NCBI GenBank assembly: GCA_037478835.1
Contig: JBBFLV010000004.1
Span: forward strand, 186,001 to 250,000
DNA from: 630D-37 sp037478835
GTDB lineage: Bacteria; Chloroflexota; Anaerolineae; Anaerolineales; Villigracilaceae
Length of the DNA: 64,000 nucleotides
Direction of reading: 5' to 3'
How positions within the stretch are numbered: position 1 is the stretch's first letter; each line of letters opens with the position of its first letter. This document shows positions 42,726 through 51,112 of this stretch, in pieces. The position numbers and the translations under genes were made by a program. The notes under the pieces are model-generated. The model searched no databases. It was not told the origin of the DNA and was given only the letters and a program-made list of their open reading frames with translations.

Positions 42726-44111
42726 ATGTCTGAGATGACCCGTTTCTTGCTTTCTGAGGCCGAGATGCCTCGCTTTTGGTATAACGTGCAGGCGGATAGC
42801 CCGCTACAACCGGCGCCGGTGTTACGTCCGGATACGTTGGAGCCGGTGACGCCGGATTTCCTTTCGGTGCTCTTTCCGATGGAGCTGATCTTGCAAGAGG
42901 TTTCGCAGGAGCGCTATATTGAGATTCCGCAAGAGGTGCGGGAGATCTATCGGCTCTACCGTCCGACTCCTTTGGTGCGGGCGCGACGCTTGGAGAAGGC
43001 ACTACAGACGCCGGCGCATATCTATTTCAAGAACGAGAGCGTTTCGCCTTCGGGTAGCCATAAACTGAATACGGCGCTGGCGCAGGCGTTCTATAACAAG
43101 GTGGCCGGGACGAAGGCGCTGACGACGGAGACGGGGGCAGGACAATGGGGTTCGGCGCTGGCGATCGCCTGTAATTTCTTTGATCTGGAGTTGGAAGTTT
43201 ACATGGTGAAGGTTTCCTATCGCCAGAAGCCGTATCGCCGTATTCTAATGGAATCCTTCGGGGCGAAGGTGTTCGCCAGCCCGACGGATCGGACGCAATA
43301 CGGACGCTCGGTGCTGGCAAGAGACCCGGATAACCCCGGTTCGTTGGGGATTGCGATCTCCGAGGCGGTGGAGGCGGCGGCCACTTCGGGTGGTCAGAAG
43401 AAGTACAGCCTGGGTTCGGTGCTGAACCACGTGATCCTGCACCAGACGGTGATCGGTCAGGAGGCGCTGAAGCAGATGGAGATGGCCGGGGAGTATCCGG
43501 ATGTGGTGATCGGGTGCGTGGGCGGCGGATCGAATTTTGCCGGGCTGGCGTATCCGTTCCTGGGCGAGAATTTGCGCAACGGGCGCAAGACGCGCTTGAT
43601 CGCCGTGGAGCCGACGGCGGCGCCTTCGCTGACCAAGGGCGTTTATACGTTCGATTATGGGGATACGGCGCGGATGGCGCCGATCGTGAAGATGCATACG
43701 CTTGGGCATACGTTTGTGCCGCCGGCGATCCATGCAGGAGGGTTGCGCTACCACGGGATGGCGCCGAGCCTTTCGGCGTTCCATGAGGCGGGCTTGATCG
43801 AGGCGGTGGCCGTGCCCCAGCGGGCGACTTTTGAGGCGGCTTTGCTCTTTGCGCGCAGTGAGGGGATCGTGCCGGCGCCGGAATCGGCGCATGCGGTGCG
43901 GGTGGCGATCGATCAGGCGATCGAGGCGCGCGAGCGCGGGGAGAAGCGGGTGATCCTGTTCAATCTTTCCGGTCACGGGCATTTTGATCTGGGCGCGTAC
44001 GAGGCCTACCTGAACGGTTCGCTGGAGGATTATGAGTATCCGCAGGAGGCGGTGATGGAGGCGTTGAAGGATTTGCCGCAAGTGAATGGGAGGAAGACGG
44101 TGAGGGTGTGA
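42726..44111 (+). CDS. trpB: Tryptophan synthase beta chain, TrpB2 type
   Basis: PLP enzyme joining indole and serine to tryptophan. The 461-residue sequence has the TrpB2-type N-terminal extension (LPRFWYN-like segment), PLP Lys113 in SPSGSHKLNTA, the GAGQWG loop and the phosphate loop CVGGGSN. TrpB2 proteins usually act without a conventional TrpA, and no trpA is seen here, so indole salvage is possible. GAGGAGG precedes ATG 42726. The gene is controlled by the Trp T-box, so it is a tryptophan-supply gene in practice. Confidence 0.93.
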   Translation: MSEMTRFLLSEAEMPRFWYNVQADSPLQPAPVLRPDTLEPVTPDFLSVLFPMELILQEVSQERYIEIPQEVREIYRLYRPTPLVRARRLEKALQTPAHIYFKNESVSPSGSHKLNTALAQAFYNKVAGTKALTTETGAGQWGSALAIACNFFDLELEVYMVKVSYRQKPYRRILMESFGAKVFASPTDRTQYGRSVLARDPDNPGSLGIAISEAVEAAATSGGQKKYSLGSVLNHVILHQTVIGQEALKQMEMAGEYPDVVIGCVGGGSNFAGLAYPFLGENLRNGRKTRLIAVEPTAAPSLTKGVYTFDYGDTARMAPIVKMHTLGHTFVPPAIHAGGLRYHGMAPSLSAFHEAGLIEAVAVPQRATFEAALLFARSEGIVPAPESAHAVRVAIDQAIEARERGEKRVILFNLSGHGHFDLGAYEAYLNGSLEDYEYPQEAVMEALKDLPQVNGRKTVRV

Positions 44112-44125
44112 GATGATGAGAGGTT

Positions 44126-44267
44126 GAGAGCACGAGAGCGGGAGAGGGGGAGAGAAGGAGAGCGTGAGAGCGTGAGAGCGGGAGAGGGGGGATGGGAGAG
44201 GAGAGATGGGAGAGGGGATGATGAGAGCAGGAGAGGTGGAGAGCGGGGGCGGGAAAGAGGGAGTGGA
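44126..44267 (+). repeat. 8-bp purine-rich array, GAGAGCGG family
   Basis: Eight contiguous octamers at 44126-44189 (GAGAGCAC, GAGAGCGG, GAGAGGGG, GAGAGAAG, GAGAGCGT twice, GAGAGCGG, GAGAGGGG), then degenerate copies to about 44267. It begins 15 bases after the trpB stop and ends just before its terminator, so it is in the 3' UTR. Confidence 0.85.
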
Positions 44268-44268
44268 G

Positions 44269-44305
44269 GCAATGATCGCCGGAGGGGGAGGCGATCGTTG
44301 CTTTT
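44269..44305 (+). terminator. Intrinsic terminator of trpB
   Basis: GCAATGATCGCC pairs with GGCGATCGTTGC (12 bp, one G-U) around a purine loop, followed by TTTT. Confidence 0.8.
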
Positions 44306-44404
44306 AATCTGGATGGGGGAGGGGAAGGGGTTAGGAGTTAGGATGTTAGGGGAAGAGGGGACGAGGGGAGTGGTGGATGGAATGCCGGCTGGGGGGCAAA
44401 AATG

Positions 44405-44413
44405 TGCTATAAT
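44405..44413 (+). promoter_or_regulatory. Extended -10 promoter of sodA
   Basis: TGCTATAAT, an extended -10 box 35 bases before the ATG. The upstream region is G-rich with no clear -35. GGAGGAAG precedes the start codon, so the leader is conventional. Confidence 0.6.
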
Positions 44414-44448
44414 TATCAAAGTAATCCAAAAAATTTTCGGAGGAAGAA

Positions 44449-45063
44449 ATGGCCTACTACGAATTGCCCCCTTTGCCCTATGCGTATGATGCGCTAGAGC
44501 CGTATATTGACGCGCGCACAATGGAGATTCATCACACCAAGCACCATCAGGCATACATTACCAACCTGAACGGTGCGATCGAAAAGCATCCGGAGCTGGC
44601 GACGAAGTCGCTGGAGGATCTGTTGCGCGATCTGAACGCTGTGCCGGAGGATATTCGCACGGTGGTGCGCAATCATGGCGGCGGGACGTGGAACCATTCG
44701 CTGTTTTGGGTGATTATGTCGCCAAAGGGTGGTGGTGCGCCAAGCGGCGAGCTGGCGAAGGCGATCGACGCGGCATTTGGTTCGTTTGATGCTTTCAAGG
44801 CCGAATTCGAGAAGGCGGCCAACGGGCGCTTTGGCTCCGGTTGGGCCTGGCTGGTGCTTCGCCAGGGTCAGTTGGCCGTGGTCTCGACGGCGAATCAGGA
44901 CAATCCGCTCTCAGAGGGGATGATCCCGCTGATGGGCATTGACGTTTGGGAACATGCCTATTATCTGAAGTACCAGAACCGACGGGCGGAGTATGTGAGC
45001 AACTGGTGGAATGTGGTGAACTGGGATGAGGTGGCGCGCCGGTTTGCCGAATTCAATAAATAG
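44449..45063 (+). CDS. sodA: Superoxide dismutase (Mn/Fe family)
   Basis: Converts superoxide to hydrogen peroxide and oxygen. The 204-residue protein has metal ligands His28 (MEIHHTKHH), the His of GGTWNHSLFW (about 84), and Asp and His in DVWEHAYY. The GGG before TWNH and Gln in TANQDNPL point to Mn or dual Mn/Fe use, not strict Fe. GGAGGAAG precedes the ATG. The TAG stop codon is the first three bases of an 8-bp tandem array. Confidence 0.95.
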   Translation: MAYYELPPLPYAYDALEPYIDARTMEIHHTKHHQAYITNLNGAIEKHPELATKSLEDLLRDLNAVPEDIRTVVRNHGGGTWNHSLFWVIMSPKGGGAPSGELAKAIDAAFGSFDAFKAEFEKAANGRFGSGWAWLVLRQGQLAVVSTANQDNPLSEGMIPLMGIDVWEHAYYLKYQNRRAEYVSNWWNVVNWDEVARRFAEFNK

Positions 45064-45108
45064 TCGCTTAGTCGGTTGGTCGGATAGTCGGATGGTAGGG
45101 TGGTCGTA
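45061..45108 (+). repeat. 8-bp tandem array overlapping sodA stop (6 units)
   Basis: TAGTCGCT, TAGTCGGT, TGGTCGGA, TAGTCGGA, TGGTAGGG, TGGTCGTA. The first unit contains the sodA stop codon. Same family as 6152 and 42209. Confidence 0.85.
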
Positions 45109-45199
45109 GAGCACGAGGCTGAGTGAGGGAAGATGAGAGTGATGTCTGCCTGTGGAATCCGACGCAGGAGATGAGATACTTCTGACTCGACCGATGGAA

Positions 45200-45231
45200 G
45201 CAAAAAGGGACTCATAGCGAGTCCCTTTTGC
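45200..45231. terminator. Bidirectional terminator between sodA and eno
   Basis: GGGACTC and GAGTCCC pair around ATAGC, extended by AAAA/TTTT on both sides, so it works for both convergent genes. Confidence 0.88.
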
Positions 45232-45250
45232 TTTTGGTGGAGAGAGAGGG

Positions 45251-46552
45251 TTAGGATGAGATGCGAAGTGCTTGCCAGCCGGCGTAGCGGGCGGCGTCGC
45301 CGAGTTCGGCTTCGATGCGCAGGAGCTGGTTGTATTTGGCGACGCGATCGGAACGTGCCGGGGCGCCGGTTTTGATCTGGCCACTATTCAGGGCGACGGC
45401 TAGATCGGCGATGGTAGTATCTTCGGTTTCGCCGGAGCGATGGGAGATGATGGTGCGCCAGCCGGCGCGGTGACAGGCCTCGGCGGCCTGGATGGTTTCG
45501 GTGAGGGTGCCGATCTGGTTGAGCTTGACGAGCAGGGCATTGGCGGCGCCTTCGCGAATGGCGCGGGCGACGCGTTCCGGGTTGGTCACCAGCAGGTCAT
45601 CGCCGACGATCTGGATGCGATGGCCGAGCTCACGGGTGAGGAGCTGCCAGCCTTCCCAATCGTCCTGCGCCAGGCCGTCTTCGATGGAGACGATGGGGTA
45701 GGCATCCACCCATTCTTTCCAGAAGGCCACCATTTGTTCTGAGGTCAGGGAACGATTTTCTTTGCGCAAAAGGTAGGTACGAGTGCTCTCGTCATAGAGC
45801 TCGGAAGCAGCCGGATCGAGCGCCAGGGCGATCTCTTGACCGCGCCCGGCCTTGAAGCCGGCTTTTTCGATCGCTTTAAGGATTAACTCGATCGCTTCGC
45901 GATTGGAAGAGAGGGCCGGTGCGTAGCCGCCCTCGTCACCGACCAGGGTGGTATAGCCATGTTCTTTGAGCACTGCCTTGAGCGCATGGTAAATTTCGGC
46001 GCCCCAGCGGAGACCTTCGGCAAAGGATGGAGCGCCCAGCGGCATGATCATGAATTCCTGCATGTCGGTGGATTGCCAGGCCGTGTGTGCACCGCCGTTC
46101 AGGATGTTCATCATCGGGACCGGCAAGGTGTGGGCATAAACGCCGCCCAGGTAACGGTAGAGGGGGAGGCCAAGCGAATTGGCGGCGGCTTTGGCCACTG
46201 CCAGGCTCACCCCCAGGATGGCATTGGCGCCCAGGCGGGATTTGTTCGGGGTGCCATCGAGGGCCAAAAGCTCGGCGTCAATGGCCTTCTGATCGAGCGC
46301 ATCCCAGCCGGCCAGGGCTTCGGCGATCACGCCGTTGACATGAGCTACGGCCTGGCGCACGCCTTTGCCCAAGTAGCGCGTTTTCTCTCCATCGCGCAGT
46401 TCGAGCGCTTCGTGAACCCCGGTGGATGCGCCGGAAGGAACGGCGGCGCGTCCCCATGCTCCATCCGCCAGCACCACTTCGACCTCAACGGTTGGGTTGC
46501 CGCGGGAATCGAGGATTTCTAACGCAGAAATGCTTTCAATTGTGGTATCCAT
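45251..46552 (-). CDS. eno: Enolase
   Basis: Glycolytic enzyme interconverting 2-phosphoglycerate and phosphoenolpyruvate. The 433-residue protein has ALEILDSRGNPTVE at the N-terminus, the SGASTG loop, the metal ligands in the ALDPAASE, SIEDGLAQDD and GDDLLVTN segments, and SHRSGETED. The start ATG 46552 is preceded by GAGGTGG; a longer frame upstream has no support. It is convergent with sodA and divergent from the acyltransferase gene, and its neighbours include no other glycolytic gene except the phosphomutase-like protein at 47346. Confidence 0.96.
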   Translation of the reverse strand: MDTTIESISALEILDSRGNPTVEVEVVLADGAWGRAAVPSGASTGVHEALELRDGEKTRYLGKGVRQAVAHVNGVIAEALAGWDALDQKAIDAELLALDGTPNKSRLGANAILGVSLAVAKAAANSLGLPLYRYLGGVYAHTLPVPMMNILNGGAHTAWQSTDMQEFMIMPLGAPSFAEGLRWGAEIYHALKAVLKEHGYTTLVGDEGGYAPALSSNREAIELILKAIEKAGFKAGRGQEIALALDPAASELYDESTRTYLLRKENRSLTSEQMVAFWKEWVDAYPIVSIEDGLAQDDWEGWQLLTRELGHRIQIVGDDLLVTNPERVARAIREGAANALLVKLNQIGTLTETIQAAEACHRAGWRTIISHRSGETEDTTIADLAVALNSGQIKTGAPARSDRVAKYNQLLRIEAELGDAARYAGWQALRISS

Positions 46553-46589
46553 AGCCACCTCAACGAAGACAAAGTTTGGTAATGTCAAG

Positions 46590-46595
46590 TATAAT
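46590..46595 (+). promoter_or_regulatory. -10 box with very short leader
   Basis: TATAAT (46590-46595) lies 10 bases before ATG 46606. The predicted transcript would have 3-4 bases or none upstream of the start. No ribosome binding site and no clear -35. Confidence 0.45.
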
Positions 46596-46605
46596 CGAAA
46601 GCCGC

Positions 46606-47286
46606 ATGACAACCGATGTCCGTTTTTCCAAAAACTTTGTGTTTGAGATGACACCCCTGCGCAAGGTGATCACAGTGGTGTTGACGGCCCTTTTTCGCCT
46701 GATCATGGATTTGCGCGTGGAGGGGACAGAGCATTTCCCGATGGATGGGCCGGCCATCGTGGCGGCGAATCACGTGACCAATTTTGACGTTTTCCCGTTA
46801 CAAATGGCGCTGCCACGACCGTTGTTTTTCATGGCTAAGGCCGAGCTTTTCCGCAATCCGTTGCTCGACGTGCTTTTCCGTAACCTGGGGGCGTTTCCGG
46901 TATATCGTGGTCAGCGGGATGAGTGGGCGTTGCAGCATGCCCGACGGGTGTTGGAATACGGAGCGGTGTTGGGGATGTTCCCGGAAGGGAAACGTTCCAA
47001 GGGGCGTGGTCTGAGTGTCGGTAAAACAGGAGCGGCCCGTCTGGCAATTGAGATGCGGGTGCCGATCGTGCCGGTGGCGATTATCGGCAGCGATCGCTTC
47101 TTCAAGCAGTTCCCGCGGCGAACGGTGGTGGAGGTGAAAATTTTGCCGCCTTTGTTGGCTGGCGCGGATGAATCCCCTTTGGAATTGACCGAACGGCTGA
47201 TGTATACCCTTGCCGCGGCGTTGCCGAAGGAGATGAGGGGGGTGTATGGGGATGGAGATGGGGAGAGCGGGAGAGGGAGAGGGTGA
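46606..47286 (+). CDS. 1-acyl-sn-glycerol-3-phosphate acyltransferase (PlsC family)
   Basis: Membrane-bound acyltransferase of 226 residues that makes phosphatidic acid or a related lipid. It has the catalytic NHVTNFD (HX4D) motif near residue 50 and the FPEGKRSKG block near 130. One hydrophobic segment lies near the N-terminus. ATG 46606 follows a TATAAT box; ATG 46648 is an alternative. The last codons (about the final 9 residues, Gly/Arg/Ser/Glu) and stop are encoded by a purine-rich octamer array, so the C-terminus seems to have been altered by repeat growth. Confidence 0.84.
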   Translation: MTTDVRFSKNFVFEMTPLRKVITVVLTALFRLIMDLRVEGTEHFPMDGPAIVAANHVTNFDVFPLQMALPRPLFFMAKAELFRNPLLDVLFRNLGAFPVYRGQRDEWALQHARRVLEYGAVLGMFPEGKRSKGRGLSVGKTGAARLAIEMRVPIVPVAIIGSDRFFKQFPRRTVVEVKILPPLLAGADESPLELTERLMYTLAAALPKEMRGVYGDGDGESGRGRG

Positions 47287-47341
47287 GAGGGAGAGGGTGA
47301 GAACGGGAGAGCAGGAGATGGTGAGAGGGTGAGAGGGTGAA
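47262..47341. repeat. 8-bp purine-rich array at the plsC-like 3' end
   Basis: GTGAGAGG, GAGAGCGG and related units, period 8 with interruptions. The array contains the acyltransferase stop codon (47284-47286) and ends 5 bases before the stop of the convergent gene. Confidence 0.8.
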
Positions 47342-47345
47342 GAGG

Positions 47346-48254
47346 TTATTCGAGAATGGAGCGGATGATGGGGGCTAAGTGTGTGAGGTCCGTGGCGGCT
47401 CGGAATGCGGCGCGGGCGATGGAGGGGCCGATCAAGAGCAGGGGCACGGGAGCCAAGGTGTGGCGACGGGTGGAAAGGTCCTCCATATTTCCGTGATCGG
47501 ATGTGATCAGGATCAATAGATCGGCGGGTTGATTTTCGCATAGCCCTTGAAGGAGGCCATCGAAGGTTTCTAGCTGGCGTACAGCCCATTCCATATCCTG
47601 CTTGTGACCGGCATAATCGCTGGCCCAGTATTCAAAGAGCGAAAAATCGTATTCAGAGGCCAGTTCAGCCATTAAGTGACCGGCTTCGCGCGGGGAGCGC
47701 ACAGGTGCTTGGGGAAACCCGAGCATAGAGCGCCAGGCTTCGGCGGTGAAATCGGCGGAGAGGGCGCGAGCGGAAAAGAGTTCCTCCACACCAAAAAGCG
47801 GCAGACCGGCCGCAGTCACGGCCAAGGGGATGGCCGAATAGAGTCGACGGCCGCTTTGAATGCCTTGAAAGTAACGCGGCGGATAGGCGTTCAACAGAGC
47901 GGTGCGTCGCCCTGCTGAACGCAAGTGACTGAACAAATTGCCGTTTGTCAGATGAGCGGCGATTTCCGGATTCGGTTTAGGACCGTAGTGGTAGCCGATC
48001 ATCTGAGGAATGTTGCGACCGGTGAGAAGGGTTGCCTGACCGGTAGCCGATTGCGGCAATCCCGGAATGCCCAGACGGGCATCCAGGGCGAAGAGCGAGG
48101 CATGTTCTCCTTCGTACGGCGCAGAAGTGAGCAACAGGCGCCGATCATCCAACAATGCTTGCAGGAAAGGCATGTTGGCGCGGGAAAGGGGATTTGTGTT
48201 CGGATTGTCCGTACCCAGACCGATACCATCCAGGAATAGGAAGAGGATCTTCAT
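47346..48254 (-). CDS. Phosphoglycerate mutase-like metalloenzyme (alkaline phosphatase superfamily)
   Basis: Protein of 302 residues. The N-terminus FLFLDGIGLG supplies the first metal Asp, and SDHGNMED near the C-terminus supplies further metal ligands; the TGQATLLTG segment carries the nucleophile-type Thr/Ser. This is the pattern of cofactor-independent phosphoglycerate mutase and related phosphatases, but it is shorter than the 500-residue iPGM, so the inserted phosphotransferase domain is absent. The reaction cannot be given. Start ATG 48254 overlaps the methyltransferase stop by 4 bases. Confidence 0.75.
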   Translation of the reverse strand: MKILFLFLDGIGLGTDNPNTNPLSRANMPFLQALLDDRRLLLTSAPYEGEHASLFALDARLGIPGLPQSATGQATLLTGRNIPQMIGYHYGPKPNPEIAAHLTNGNLFSHLRSAGRRTALLNAYPPRYFQGIQSGRRLYSAIPLAVTAAGLPLFGVEELFSARALSADFTAEAWRSMLGFPQAPVRSPREAGHLMAELASEYDFSLFEYWASDYAGHKQDMEWAVRQLETFDGLLQGLCENQPADLLILITSDHGNMEDLSTRRHTLAPVPLLLIGPSIARAAFRAATDLTHLAPIIRSILE

Positions 48255-48898
48255 GGGTCTCCGGAAGATTCGTTCTCGGCCTTTTGGAACAGGAACCAGG
48301 CCGAAGGCCGACCGCGTCGATCCTGACCATCTTTCCTCCAAAGCAGGCGCAGACCCCTTTGAAGGATGTGTTCCAGGTCCTTTTCTTCTAGGCCTGGGGG
48401 CGTGCGCGATTGCAGGATGGCGAATAAACGGTCTTTTCCCTCGAAGCGGGCGGCCTGAACCGGGCGGAAAAAGGCATAGAGCAGCCAGTGACCACCAGGA
48501 CGCAGGATACGATCGAGCTGACGGAGGTAGGCAAGGCGATCGGTGACGCCGTGGAAGCAGCCGATATCGAGCGCTAGGTCGAAAGGACCTTCAATACCAT
48601 CCAGACGGGTAACATCGGCCACGCGCAGATCGGCTTGGAGGCCGGCCTCCTGCAGCTTGCGACGTGCCAACGTGATGGCGCGCGGGGCAAAGTCCACGCC
48701 GGTCACCTGCCAGCCGTGGCGCACCAGGGTGAGGACGTTGGTGCCGGTGCCGCAACCTAGATCAATGGCGCGGCCTGAGGGGTGAGTTGCCAGGAATTCC
48801 AGCAGTTCCGGCGGGGAGATGCCTTTATCCCACGGTGGGCGAGAGTAATACCAGAGATGAAAGGAGAGGCGGAGTAGCCAGGACATGTTTTTCGCCAT
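48251..48898 (-). CDS. SAM-dependent methyltransferase
   Basis: Class I methyltransferase of 215 residues with motif I IDLGCGTGTN (about 45-54), motif II region GVDFAPRAI, and motif IV LALDIGCFHG. The CFHG/RPGGHWLLY layout resembles small-molecule methyltransferases of the thiopurine/tellurite type, but substrate is unknown. ATG 48898 or ATG 48886 could start translation. A minus-strand TATAAT at 48986-48981 could be its promoter, and an inverted repeat lies in the leader. Confidence 0.82.
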   Translation of the reverse strand: MAKNMSWLLRLSFHLWYYSRPPWDKGISPPELLEFLATHPSGRAIDLGCGTGTNVLTLVRHGWQVTGVDFAPRAITLARRKLQEAGLQADLRVADVTRLDGIEGPFDLALDIGCFHGVTDRLAYLRQLDRILRPGGHWLLYAFFRPVQAARFEGKDRLFAILQSRTPPGLEEKDLEHILQRGLRLLWRKDGQDRRGRPSAWFLFQKAENESSGDP

Positions 48899-49185
48899 CC
48901 AGCTCAGGAGATTCTCGGCGGGGGAATGATTTTTGAAAAGGAGCCGAGGAATCTCTTACGAAAGAGCAGAGGTTGGTTGGATTATAGCCCATTCTTGTTC
49001 GCCGTGTTGATTGTTTCCTTTTGAGCCCGATGTACCATCCCTTTCGGCGAAGATTGTGTAACATGAGGGGAGGGGGATACTTGTATGAAGTTTTTCCCTA
49101 ACTTTTTGTGACATTCTGAACTTGATTTCGCCTGTCAAACCCTTACAATCATAGTAGACGTTTACAGCAGAAGTCAAGTTTAGCC
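48899..49185. other. Divergent intergenic region upstream of methyltransferase and Rrf2 genes
   Basis: Contains a minus-strand -10 box (TATAAT, 48986-48981), an inverted repeat (GAGATTCTCGG at 48908-48918 and CCGAGGAATCTC at 48944-48955) in the methyltransferase leader, and the Rrf2 promoter on the plus strand. Nothing else was recognised. Confidence 0.5.
49122..49149 (+). promoter_or_regulatory. Promoter of the rrf2-cydAB unit
   Basis: TTGATT (49122-49127), 16-bp spacer, TACAAT (49144-49149). The +1 would be about 49156, giving a 30-base leader to ATG 49186. Confidence 0.65.
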
Positions 49186-49653
49186 ATGTTGCGCTTGAAT
49201 CGCAAGACCGATTATGCCATTCGTGTGCTGTTGGCGCTGGCCAAACGGGGGGAAGATGCCCGCGTGCCAACCGCATTGATCCAGGAAGAGATGCTCATCC
49301 CGCCGGCGCTGGCTTTGCAGATCGTAGCGGCGCTGGCCAGAGGGGGCTTTATCCTGACCCATGCCGGACGGGATGGAGGCATTCAACTGGCGCGCCCGGC
49401 ACGATTGATCACCCTTTTACAGGTTGTTGAGTATTTTGAAGGGCCGATCCACGTTTCCGAGTGTATCAACGGGAAGGTAGATTGTCCGTTTGAAGATGGT
49501 TGTCCGGTGCGCCGTCAATGGGGGCACCTGGATGCAATCATTCGCCTAACGTTGGCAAAGGTCACGTTCGATGAATTGGCGGCTGAGGCCCTACGTTGGG
49601 AGGAATTGCATTTCCACCTTCAGGAGGAGGTGAATCTATTGCAAGGAACCTAA
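49186..49653 (+). CDS. Rrf2-family transcriptional regulator with cysteine cluster
   Basis: Regulator of 155 residues. A winged-helix domain begins with KTDYAIRVLLALAK, with the ILTHAGRDGGIQLARP wing, and the C-terminal half holds three cysteines in a C-x6-C-x5-C pattern, the usual site for an iron-sulfur cluster in Rrf2 proteins such as NsrR, IscR and RirA. The adjacent gene is cydA, so control of cytochrome bd by NO, oxygen or cluster state is likely. The direct ligand cannot be read from the sequence. Confidence 0.87.
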   Translation: MLRLNRKTDYAIRVLLALAKRGEDARVPTALIQEEMLIPPALALQIVAALARGGFILTHAGRDGGIQLARPARLITLLQVVEYFEGPIHVSECINGKVDCPFEDGCPVRRQWGHLDAIIRLTLAKVTFDELAAEALRWEELHFHLQEEVNLLQGT

Positions 49654-49701
49654 TCTCCATCCCATTTTTTTATTTTCATTTTTATGAAAAGGAGGTTCTA
49701 T

Positions 49702-51093
49702 ATGGATGTTTTGACTCTTGCTCGTTGGCAATTTGCGCTGACCACTATCTATCACTGGCTCTTCGTGCCGTTGACTTTGGGGTTGGGCTGGTTTGTAGCC
49801 TATTTTCAGACGCGCTACTACCAGACCCGCGATGAGACCTGGCGTAAGATGGCCAAATTCTGGGGCAAGCTGTTCCTGATCAACTTTGCCCTGGGTGTGG
49901 TGACCGGTATCGTCCAAGAATTCCAGTTCGGCATGAACTGGAGTGAATACAGCCGCTTTGTGGGCGATATTTTCGGCGCGCCGTTGGCTATTGAAGCGTT
50001 GCTGGCCTTCTTCATGGAATCCACTTTCCTGGGCGTGTGGATCTTCGGAGAAGGGCGCATCCCGGAAAGAGCGCATCTCGCCTCGATCTGGCTGGCGGCA
50101 ATCGGCTCGAACCTTTCGGCTGTGTGGATTCTGATCGCCAACGGTTGGATGCAGCATCCGGTGGGCTATGAGATCAACCCGGTCACCGGTCGCCCGCAGA
50201 TGGTGGATTTCTTTGCCGTGATCGGCAATCCAAAGGCCTGGCTGATGATCTGGCATACCCTGGCCGTTGGTTTTGCTACGGCGTCCTTTGTGATCCTGGC
50301 TGTGAGCGCTTGGCACTTGGCACGCAAGCAGTACGTAGATTTCTACAAGCGCTCTTTCCAAATCGCAGCCCTGGTCGGCGTCATTGCCAGCTCCATCGTC
50401 TTTTTGGGCGGTCACACGCTCGGCCAGCACATGTACGAAGTACAGCCGATGAAATTTGCCGCTTTGGAAGCCCACTGGGAGACCTCCAAGCCGGCTTCTT
50501 TCTCCATTCTCACGATCGGTGATCTCAGCGGCAAGCGCGAAGTCTGGTCTATTCGTGTGCCGTATGTGCTCAGCTTCCTGGCCTGCAATAACTTCGATTG
50601 CGAAGTGCGCGGCGTGAACGATATCCAGAAAGAATATGAGCAACTCTATGGCCCCGGTGACTACGTTCCACTGATGGTCATCACCTACTGGAGCTTCCGC
50701 ATCATGATGACAATCGGTTTCATCATGATCGCCATCTCGGCCTGGTTGCTCTGGAATACCCGCAAACCTAACTATGAGATGGCCGGCTGGATGAAGAAGC
50801 TGCCCTTCTGGTTGGTTGCGATGGTCTATGCGGCGAACATCAGCGGTTGGATCTTGGCCGAGACGGGGCGCCAGCCGTGGATCGTCCAGGGCCTGCTCAA
50901 GGTCGAGGATGCCGTTTCGCCCAACTTGACCGTCGTGGATTTGTGGATTTCGCTGGTCGGCTATGTACTGATCTATGGGGTGCTGGCCGGTGTGATGTTG
51001 TTCCTGATGCGCAAGTATGCCCAGGCCGGACCCGAAGCCGCGCTGCAAGAATCGGTTGACGTGGCGCCTGCGCTGGCCGGTGCTCAGGATTAA
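49702..51093 (+). CDS. cydA: Cytochrome bd oxidase subunit I
   Basis: Quinol oxidase subunit, 463 residues, about nine membrane spans. It holds the haem ligands: His in YHWLF (position 18 of this start) and the conserved GRQPW quinol region near residue 390. The Q-loop region after GHTLGQHMYEVQPMKF is short, as in the Bacillus-type enzyme. ATG 49702 is preferred because AAAGGAGG precedes it by 6 bases; ATG 49684 would place that site inside the gene. Terminal respiration at low oxygen and defence against NO or peroxide are known roles. Confidence 0.93.
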   Translation: MDVLTLARWQFALTTIYHWLFVPLTLGLGWFVAYFQTRYYQTRDETWRKMAKFWGKLFLINFALGVVTGIVQEFQFGMNWSEYSRFVGDIFGAPLAIEALLAFFMESTFLGVWIFGEGRIPERAHLASIWLAAIGSNLSAVWILIANGWMQHPVGYEINPVTGRPQMVDFFAVIGNPKAWLMIWHTLAVGFATASFVILAVSAWHLARKQYVDFYKRSFQIAALVGVIASSIVFLGGHTLGQHMYEVQPMKFAALEAHWETSKPASFSILTIGDLSGKREVWSIRVPYVLSFLACNNFDCEVRGVNDIQKEYEQLYGPGDYVPLMVITYWSFRIMMTIGFIMIAISAWLLWNTRKPNYEMAGWMKKLPFWLVAMVYAANISGWILAETGRQPWIVQGLLKVEDAVSPNLTVVDLWISLVGYVLIYGVLAGVMLFLMRKYAQAGPEAALQESVDVAPALAGAQD

Positions 51094-51112
51094 GTCATAG
51101 AGGAGAGCTGAT

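Larger units (their letters stand above)
44112..44448. other. Gap between trpB and sodA
   Basis: Holds a purine-rich repeat array from 44126, the trpB terminator (44269-44305), a G-rich stretch and the sodA promoter (44405-44413). No coding sequence is supported. Confidence 0.75.

Noticed and set aside
45251..46654. Enolase with a longer N-terminus
   Set aside because: The start at 46552 has a GAGG site and the family N-terminus; the extension overlaps the divergent promoter.
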